A program made the translations under genes and the position numbers. From Euryarchaeota archaeon UBA242 (GTDB lineage Archaea; Thermoplasmatota; Poseidoniia; Poseidoniales; Poseidoniaceae), in assembly GCA_002499015.1 (NCBI GenBank), contig DAJY01000103.1, positions 25,134 to 35,602 of the forward strand: a DNA stretch of 10,469 nucleotides. Direction: 5' to 3'. A model generated the notes under the pieces. It was not told where the DNA came from, searched no databases, and was given only the letters and a program-made list of their open reading frames with translations. This document shows, in pieces, positions 6,633 to 10,469 of this stretch (positions within the stretch are counted from its first letter, which is position 1; each line of letters opens with the position of its first letter).

Positions 6633-7808
6633 ATGAGCGAGAGCGAAACTCCTGACATGGTAGATTCTTTAACAGAGGAATTAGTTGAGGAAGTTGAAGA
6701 AATAATGGAGAAATTGGTTGATTCATTCAATCCTTTGCGCAATCGTTTGAATTGGTTATTGTTGGCGCTACCAGTTGCAGTATATGCAGAACACTCAGGC
6801 GAAATGGCGCTTGCTTTCGCCGCATCGATGGTATCAATTATGCCACTTGCTTTCTTGATGGGTAAGGCGACTGAAGAGATTGCACTTCGTACTGGAGAGG
6901 CAGTTGGCGGACTACTAAATGCAACATTCGGTAATGCTGTGGAAATGATTATTGCAATGTTTGCACTTTATGCAGCGAGTAAAAACCCTTTGATTGTAGA
7001 TACTATGGTCACGGTCACACAAGCATCACTGATAGGTTCAATATTGGGTAATTTACTATTAGTTCTCGGACTGTCAATGGTCTGGGGTGGATTGAAACAT
7101 CCTTCACAAGTGTTTAATTCACAAGTAGGGCACATGAATGGTTCTCTTCTATTACTAGCAATTGTTGCTATGATAATTCCAACAGCGGCACACCATGCAC
7201 CTGGTGGAACACTAGAAGGGGTAACAATAATTTCACATTATACTGCAATAATTTTATTAATAATTTATGCCCTTTCATTGCTATTTCAATTAAAAACTAA
7301 CGTTGATGATTTTGAATCTGAATCCACACACCATGGCCATGAAAAACCAGCAATGACAATTCGTGATGCATGGGTATTACTGATTATAGCAACCGGACTT
7401 GTAAGTTGGATGGCTCATACATTAGTTGGTAGTATTGAGGCGGCTGTAGAAGAATATCATCTTCCTGAATTATTTATTGGAGTTATTTTAGTTCCATTTT
7501 TCGGTAATGCTGCCGAACATTTCACCGCAATTATAGTCGCAGGAAAAAACAAGATGGATTTAGCGATTTCAATCGCAATCGGAAGCAGCGTCCAGATTGC
7601 ATTATTTGTGGCACCAGCAATGATTCTCTTTGCATGGTTTTTAGGTGTCCCATTAACTCTTGAATTCGGCCTTTTGGAAACTACTGCAACCTTTATGGCA
7701 GTATTAGTTGCAAATACTACATTAGGGGATAACAAAACAAATTGGCTTGAAGGTGCGATGTTAATTGCATGTTACCTAATTTTAGCATTAGCATTCTTAC
7801 AATATTGA
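6633..7808 (+). CDS. Ca2+/H+ antiporter, CaCA superfamily (CAX/ChaA type)
   Basis: A 391-residue polytopic membrane protein that should exchange cytoplasmic Ca2+ (or another divalent cation) for protons. Both alpha-repeat signatures are intact: GEAVGGLLNATFGNAVEMII around residues 88-107 with the ion-binding Glu104, and PFFGNAAEHFTAIIVAGK around 288-305 with Glu295. About eleven hydrophobic helices and the total length match CAX proteins, which are usually 350-450 residues. The N-terminal 30 residues are unusually acidic (many Glu), and the loop between the two halves has a short His cluster (THHGHE, 232-237), as cytosolic loops of CAX proteins often do. The start at 6633 is the only ATG giving this frame near the first helix. 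A membrane protein gene follows 16 bp downstream and is probably co-transcribed. A weak TATA-like element and two dyads lie upstream. Confidence 0.93.
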   Translation: MSESETPDMVDSLTEELVEEVEEIMEKLVDSFNPLRNRLNWLLLALPVAVYAEHSGEMALAFAASMVSIMPLAFLMGKATEEIALRTGEAVGGLLNATFGNAVEMIIAMFALYAASKNPLIVDTMVTVTQASLIGSILGNLLLVLGLSMVWGGLKHPSQVFNSQVGHMNGSLLLLAIVAMIIPTAAHHAPGGTLEGVTIISHYTAIILLIIYALSLLFQLKTNVDDFESESTHHGHEKPAMTIRDAWVLLIIATGLVSWMAHTLVGSIEAAVEEYHLPELFIGVILVPFFGNAAEHFTAIIVAGKNKMDLAISIAIGSSVQIALFVAPAMILFAWFLGVPLTLEFGLLETTATFMAVLVANTTLGDNKTNWLEGAMLIACYLILALAFLQY

Positions 7809-7813
7809 TACTC

Positions 7814-7820
7814 AGAGGGA
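7814..7820 (+). promoter_or_regulatory. probable ribosome binding site for the downstream membrane-protein gene
   Basis: AGAGGGA ends 4 bp before the ATG at 7825, in the 16-bp gap after the antiporter stop. A purine-rich Shine-Dalgarno-like site is what an internal operon gene would need, in contrast to the leaderless starts elsewhere in the window. Confidence 0.4.
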
Positions 7821-7824
7821 TTAG

Positions 7825-8364
7825 ATGGAAAGTGCACAAAAAATTGGTTATGGAATGGTTACTATTTCAGTTATCCTAATGATAATCGGTTCAGTCGGTT
7901 ATACTGTAGAAGGTGATGTTGAAGAAGTACCTACTCCAAATGTTCCTGACTTTGTCTTCTTCGCAGATGATCCACTTCCTTCAAACCCAGCCGGGTTATT
8001 TTTCAATGCAGATGCTCATATCACTTGGGATAGAGATGATATTTTCTTAGTTATTTCAGATGCTGCAACTAAGAAAGAATGTGATAATACGCCAGCAGGT
8101 TTGGGTGGGTTTGGCGGTGGAACAAGTTGTAATTCAGCAAATATCGACTCGGTTGCAGGTGGTGCGAATGACAATAATGTTGATGGTGTTATTTGGGATG
8201 TAGTATCTGGTGAATATTATGTTGGAATTGGTTCTAAAGACCAAGTTGCCCAAGGTGTTGAAATAAATGTACACTACAAGGTTGAGGTTCAATTCTCCTT
8301 TGTTTCATATTTAGTCTGTACGTTACTAGCGGCAACTGGACTTGCATATGCTAAGTTCAGTTGA
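7825..8364 (+). CDS. two-helix membrane protein of unknown function
   Basis: A 179-residue protein I do not recognise. A membrane helix at about 9-27 leads into an acidic, Gly/Asn-rich external domain of about 125 residues, and a second helix at about 157-176 returns to the membrane. The external part has two cysteines (86 and 102) bracketing a GLGGFGGG stretch, which could form a disulfide, and a beta-like end (GVEINVHYKVEVQFSF). Asp/Glu are frequent, so metal binding is conceivable but no known site is visible. It lies 16 bp behind the Ca2+/H+ antiporter gene with a purine-rich ribosome binding site, so it is probably in the same operon and might be an accessory or sensing subunit; this is inference from position only. 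No promoter is evident in the 16-bp gap. Confidence 0.8.
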   Translation: MESAQKIGYGMVTISVILMIIGSVGYTVEGDVEEVPTPNVPDFVFFADDPLPSNPAGLFFNADAHITWDRDDIFLVISDAATKKECDNTPAGLGGFGGGTSCNSANIDSVAGGANDNNVDGVIWDVVSGEYYVGIGSKDQVAQGVEINVHYKVEVQFSFVSYLVCTLLAATGLAYAKFS

Positions 8365-8397
8365 AATTCAGCATATGAACTCCTACAAACTTATCGT

Positions 8398-8452
8398 TGA
8401 ACACATGGATACCCTTGTAAAGAGCGTCGTTTCTAAGGGGGGCCCTTGTGAA
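8398..8452. repeat. CCCTTGT hairpin element, copy A
   Basis: This stretch contains TGAACACATGG, two CCCTTGT cores (8412-8418 and 8443-8449) and a G-run, CTAAGGGGGGCCCTT. The AAGGG at 8435-8439 can pair with either CCCTT, giving two mutually exclusive stems. TGAACACATGG recurs as an exact inverted copy at 8862-8872, and CCCTTGTGAA (8443-8452) as an exact inverted copy at 8839-8848. It lies between the two-helix membrane gene and the promoter of the zinc-ribbon gene. Confidence 0.6.
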
Positions 8453-8459
8453 CAGAGAA

Positions 8460-8467
8460 GTATATTG
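8460..8467 (+). promoter_or_regulatory. TATA box of the zinc-ribbon gene
   Basis: GTATATTG sits at -30 to -23 relative to the ATG at 8490, the same spacing as the boxes before 3320 and 9076. It supports 8490 as a real, leaderless start and hence the reading of the following gene as frameshifted. Confidence 0.55.
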
Positions 8468-8489
8468 ACTTCCTGTAGAATTTAGATTT

Positions 8490-8776
8490 ATGGGAAATAA
8501 TCAATTAAACGTCAGACCAAATTTAATAGATATAATTTGTCCATTTTGCTCTCATCAGATTCAAGGAATACCACATGGGGCGAGGGAGAGATAAATTGCC
8601 TTGAATGTAATAATATGTTTCATTTCCCAAATGTAACACATGAGGAGAGGCAAATAGTTGCTCTAATAGCAATTGATAATTCGATCCGAGGTATTAGCAA
8701 GACAATTTTGCTTATTTTTTTCACCATTCCATTGATTTTTGTTGCAATTAATGTAATCGGTTCAATGTATAATTAA
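8490..8776 (+). pseudogene. frameshifted zinc-ribbon protein with C-terminal membrane helix
   Basis: From the ATG at 8490 the first frame reads MGNNQLNVRPNLIDIICPFC then SHQIQGIPHGARER and stops at TAA 8592-8594. The next frame carries EINCLECNNMFHFPN, then HEERQIVALIAIDN, a hydrophobic helix (TILLIFFTIPLIFVAINVI) and a TAA at 8776. Adding one G to the run GGGG at 8577-8580 joins them into a 95-residue protein with CPFC (17-20) and CLEC (37-40), a four-cysteine zinc ribbon, followed by a membrane anchor at about 71-91. Neither half alone has a complete zinc site. The second half has no ATG upstream, only a TTG at 8537, so an independent gene there is unlikely. Causes could be a real inactivating deletion, a sequencing or assembly error in a homopolymer, or less likely programmed frameshifting. 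Function unknown; zinc ribbons mediate nucleic acid or protein contacts. Confidence 0.8.
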
Positions 8777-8838
8777 TGAAAAATTTAGCAGCAATATAAT
8801 TCCTTTATTACTCTCTCCAGATAAATGTTCACCATATA

Positions 8839-8872
8839 TTCACAAGGGTTTATGCTCAAACCCATGTGTTCA
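8839..8872. repeat. CCCTTGT hairpin element, copy B (inverted relative to A)
   Basis: CACAAGGGTTT (8841-8851) and AAACCCATGTG (8858-8868) form an 11-bp stem with one mismatch and a six-base loop. The flanks match copy A on the opposite strand: TTCACAAGGG (8839-8848) and CCATGTGTTCA (8862-8872). It lies 63 bp behind the zinc-ribbon gene in the roughly 300-bp gap 8777-9075. Apart from this hairpin, the G-rich hairpin at 8900-8941 and a TATA box, I see nothing in that gap; no open frame of useful length is present. Confidence 0.6.
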
Positions 8873-8899
8873 GAATTAGTGTTTAGAAGGGTTCGCAGT

Positions 8900-8941
8900 G
8901 GGTGCTATTCGTCGCTAGGGGGGTGCTCAAAGCACCCTTGT
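8900..8941 (+). other. G-rich hairpin with alternative pairing, CCCTTGT family
   Basis: GGGTGCT occurs at 8900-8906 and again at 8921-8927; AGCACCC follows at 8931-8937 and can pair perfectly with either copy. The near copy gives a 7-bp stem with a CAA loop. The segment CGTCGCTAGGGGGG (8910-8923) resembles CGTCGTTTCTAAGGGGGG in copy A, and both are followed by CCCTTGT (here 8935-8941). No T-run follows, so a simple terminator is unlikely. Function unknown. Confidence 0.5.
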
Positions 8942-9045
8942 CGATTATTGTTAGAACGTTAGTTGTCAAGAAGGCATGAAATATAGGGTTCCATGATTCT
9001 TAACTAACCTAGGCATAGTTCAAATGTTGATGGATGCAAGCAACA

Positions 9046-9053
9046 TTATTAAT
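9046..9053 (+). promoter_or_regulatory. TATA box of the DUF1295 gene
   Basis: TTATTAAT lies at -30 to -23 relative to the ATG at 9076, matching the archaeal TATA spacing for a leaderless transcript and fixing that ATG as the probable start. Confidence 0.6.
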
Positions 9054-9075
9054 GAAATAACATTGTGATAGAATT

Positions 9076-9978
9076 ATGAAAACCAGCCGGCAAGACATCC
9101 GTTTGACTGTATTGGTTGTCATAATCGCGCTTTTTATTGTTGGTTTGATAGTTACTGCTGTTGAAGACAAATCAGTTGTTCTTAATGGATACTCAGCTGT
9201 ATTTTATTGTGCTGCTATTGCCATTGGTGTTCAGTGGCTAGCATGGCTCCCTTCTTCTCTAAAGCAAACTGAACGATTCTATGACATAGTGGGAGGTTTG
9301 ACCTACTTGGCTATTATCGGCTTCAGTCTTTGGGCAGGATCACAGACAGAATCTCCCAGCGCAAGAGAGTGGATTATCAGTTTACTTGTGGCCATCTGGT
9401 CTTTCCGCCTCTCCTGCTTTCTCTTTATTCGCATTCATCGCGCAGGAAAAGACGGACGGTTTGACGATTTGAAAACATCTCCTACCCGATTCCTAGTGCC
9501 ATGGACTCTTCAAGGATTATGGGTTTTTATCACTATGAACGTGGTCATAGTAATCAACAGTCAAGCCAGTTCTGCCCCTCCACTTGGAATCTGGGATGCC
9601 ATTGGATTGATAGTTTGGATTCTTGGCTTTGGCATTGAGGTAATCGCTGATAATCAAAAAATGTCCTTTAATGCGGAACCAGATAATCGAGGAAAATGGA
9701 TTGATGAAGGATTGTGGTCACTATCTCGCCATCCTAATTACTTGGGAGAGATTCTTCTTTGGAGTGGAATTGCCTGCTTTGGAATATCCTGTTTTACTGG
9801 ATTTGAGAGAGTTGCCTGGGTTTCTCCTATATTCATCTATTTGCTCCTCACCAAGATTAGCGGAATCCCGATTTTAGATAAGCGGGCTTTGACCAAGTGG
9901 GGTAATGATCCTGATTACCTACAATATAGAACAAATACTCCCAAGTTGTTTCCGCGGCTAAGGATTCCACAGCGCTGA
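9076..9978 (+). CDS. DUF1295 family membrane enzyme (steroid 5-alpha-reductase/ICMT-like fold)
   Basis: A 300-residue protein with about seven hydrophobic helices. Landmarks of DUF1295 are in order: TERFYDIVGGLTYL (65-78), FIRIHRAGKDGRFDDLK (117-133), GFGIEVIADNQKMSF (184-198), then the signature EGLWSLSRHPNYLGE (211-225) and a C-terminal DKRALTKWGNDPDYLQYRTN. The last two segments correspond to the cofactor-binding region of the steroid 5-alpha-reductase and isoprenylcysteine methyltransferase superfamily, whose members are NADPH-dependent reductases or SAM-dependent methyltransferases. Which chemistry and substrate apply here is unknown; an isoprenoid or other lipid is plausible. The family is widespread in bacteria and eukaryotes, so lateral acquisition is possible but not shown. 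The gene stands alone, with a TATA box upstream and a terminator-like hairpin behind it. Confidence 0.9.
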   Translation: MKTSRQDIRLTVLVVIIALFIVGLIVTAVEDKSVVLNGYSAVFYCAAIAIGVQWLAWLPSSLKQTERFYDIVGGLTYLAIIGFSLWAGSQTESPSAREWIISLLVAIWSFRLSCFLFIRIHRAGKDGRFDDLKTSPTRFLVPWTLQGLWVFITMNVVIVINSQASSAPPLGIWDAIGLIVWILGFGIEVIADNQKMSFNAEPDNRGKWIDEGLWSLSRHPNYLGEILLWSGIACFGISCFTGFERVAWVSPIFIYLLLTKISGIPILDKRALTKWGNDPDYLQYRTNTPKLFPRLRIPQR

Positions 9979-10039
9979 GTACATTTATGGCCAGCATTGA
10001 ATTTCAAGAAGACTCGCTGTATTGATGTGCGTAAGGGGT

Positions 10040-10076
10040 GCCCTCGTGTTCACTGGCGTATACAAGGGCTCTTTTT
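10040..10076 (+). terminator. hairpin plus T-run after the DUF1295 gene
   Basis: GCCCTCGTGT (10040-10049) and ATACAAGGGC (10060-10069) form a ten-position stem with one C-A mismatch and one G-T pair around a ten-base loop, followed by TCTTTTT. This is the shape of an intrinsic terminator. It also carries the CCCTTGT core (reverse strand, 10062-10068), and GTAAGGGGTGCCCTCGTGTT just 5' resembles the G-rich half of repeat copy A. Confidence 0.6.
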
Positions 10077-10144
10077 ACTTCAGATCGATTTCAAAAATCA
10101 ATGAATCCAAGAATCAAAATATGGCTCGGGTTTAAACAAAAACT

Positions 10145-10152
10145 GATATACT
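10145..10152 (+). promoter_or_regulatory. candidate TATA element for the fasciclin gene
   Basis: GATATACT lies 20-27 nt upstream of the ATG at 10172. A second AT-rich candidate, TTTAAACA, is at 10131-10138 (-41 to -34) and would give a leader of about ten bases. The sequence does not decide between them. Confidence 0.35.
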
Positions 10153-10171
10153 AGCCCACTAGGGTAGAATC

Positions 10172-10469
10172 ATGCAAATAAAAATTGTTAGCATGCTAGT
10201 AGCCTTAATTTTATTATCGGTGGTACCACTCAATGTGGCTGCCGATGAGAACGATGACATACCGACAAATGCTATGTCCACCGGAGTTCATGACTCCTTG
10301 GTCGCAGCACTTACCCACGCTGATTTAGTGACTACGCTTCAAGGCGACGGACCCTTCACAGTGTTCGCTCCAACCGATGATGCGTTCACAGCGGCTGGAA
10401 TAGATTTGTCAACATTTGATACAGATGAAGAAAATGCGACTCTAGTAGATATCTTGCTGTACCATGTTT
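10172..10469 (+). CDS. secreted fasciclin (FAS1) domain protein, partial (3' end beyond window)
   Basis: The ATG at 10172 opens a frame of 99 codons running off the right edge. MQIKIVSMLVALILLSVVPL then NVAADE is a signal peptide with a likely cut after Ala-Ala near residue 24. After a short acidic linker, a FAS1 domain begins: VHDSLVAALTHADLVTTLQG, then the H1 motif GPFTVFAPTDDAF (about 61-73), and LVDILLYHV at the window end, where the YH motif of FAS1 lies. FAS1 domains are extracellular adhesion modules found in all domains of life, usually 130-140 residues, so this one is cut about two thirds in. Whether more FAS1 repeats or an anchor follow cannot be seen. It has its own candidate promoter after the upstream terminator. 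Confidence 0.9.
   Translation, partial: MQIKIVSMLVALILLSVVPLNVAADENDDIPTNAMSTGVHDSLVAALTHADLVTTLQGDGPFTVFAPTDDAFTAAGIDLSTFDTDEENATLVDILLYHV

Noticed and set aside
8375..8485. 36-codon open frame beginning MNSYKLIVEH
   Set aside because: It runs through repeat copy A and the TATA box of the next gene, has no ribosome binding site or TATA box at the right distance, and resembles no family I know. A short real peptide cannot be fully excluded.
8537..8776. 79-residue gene with TTG start
   Set aside because: It holds only half of a zinc ribbon; the other cysteine pair is in the adjacent frame just upstream with a proper ATG and TATA box, so it is better read as part of a frameshifted gene.
8958..9008. 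Inverted repeat GTTAGTT / AACTAAC before the DUF1295 gene
   Set aside because: Seven-base arms separated by 37 bases in AT-rich DNA are expected by chance and there is no supporting context.
8398..10076. CRISPR array from the recurring CCCTTGT motifs
   Set aside because: Cores are short, unevenly spaced, on both strands and separated by genes; there is no regular repeat-spacer pattern and no cas gene.

Overview
The window looks like a piece of an AT-rich planktonic euryarchaeal chromosome, most like Marine Group II (Candidatus Poseidoniales). Direct evidence for an archaeon: the tRNA-Met has the A1-U72 pair and the G29-31/C39-41 anticodon-stem pairs of archaeal and eukaryotic initiators. A Fap7/AK6-type ribosome-assembly ATPase is present. 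Several genes have a TATA-like box about 20-30 nt upstream of the start codon, as expected for leaderless archaeal transcripts. The placement in Marine Group II is inference from overall gene style and composition.

Left part (1-1848): a partial lipoprotein gene runs off the left edge on the minus strand. A 16-bp perfect palindrome separates it from the initiator tRNA-Met on the plus strand. The tRNA converges almost end to end with a minus-strand TPR-like gene. The next gap is not empty: it holds a broken stand-alone Lrp/AsnC ligand-binding (RAM) domain gene, with one in-frame stop and one frameshift.

Middle part (1849-8364), all plus strand: a fap7-like gene and a CDP-alcohol phosphatidyltransferase form a probable operon (ribosome maturation plus membrane-lipid headgroup synthesis). 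A large secreted, membrane-anchored, fibronectin-III-like protein follows, with a striking poly-aspartate then basic cytoplasmic tail. Then come a CaCA-family Ca2+/H+ antiporter and a closely linked two-helix membrane protein of unknown function.

Right part (8365-10469) is looser and repeat-rich. A small zinc-ribbon/membrane protein gene is split by a one-base frameshift. Intergenic hairpins sharing the core CCCTTGT occur on both sides of it and again downstream. A DUF1295 (steroid 5-alpha-reductase/ICMT-like) membrane enzyme is followed by a terminator-like hairpin, and a secreted fasciclin-domain protein runs off the right edge.

The most useful observations beyond routine annotation are the two cryptic broken genes (both frameshifts look like loss of one G in a G-run), the CCCTTGT hairpin family, a TTTGC-N6-GCAAA dyad occurring twice in intergenic DNA, and the acidic/basic tail of the large surface protein. 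I saw no CRISPR array, insertion sequence or rRNA.
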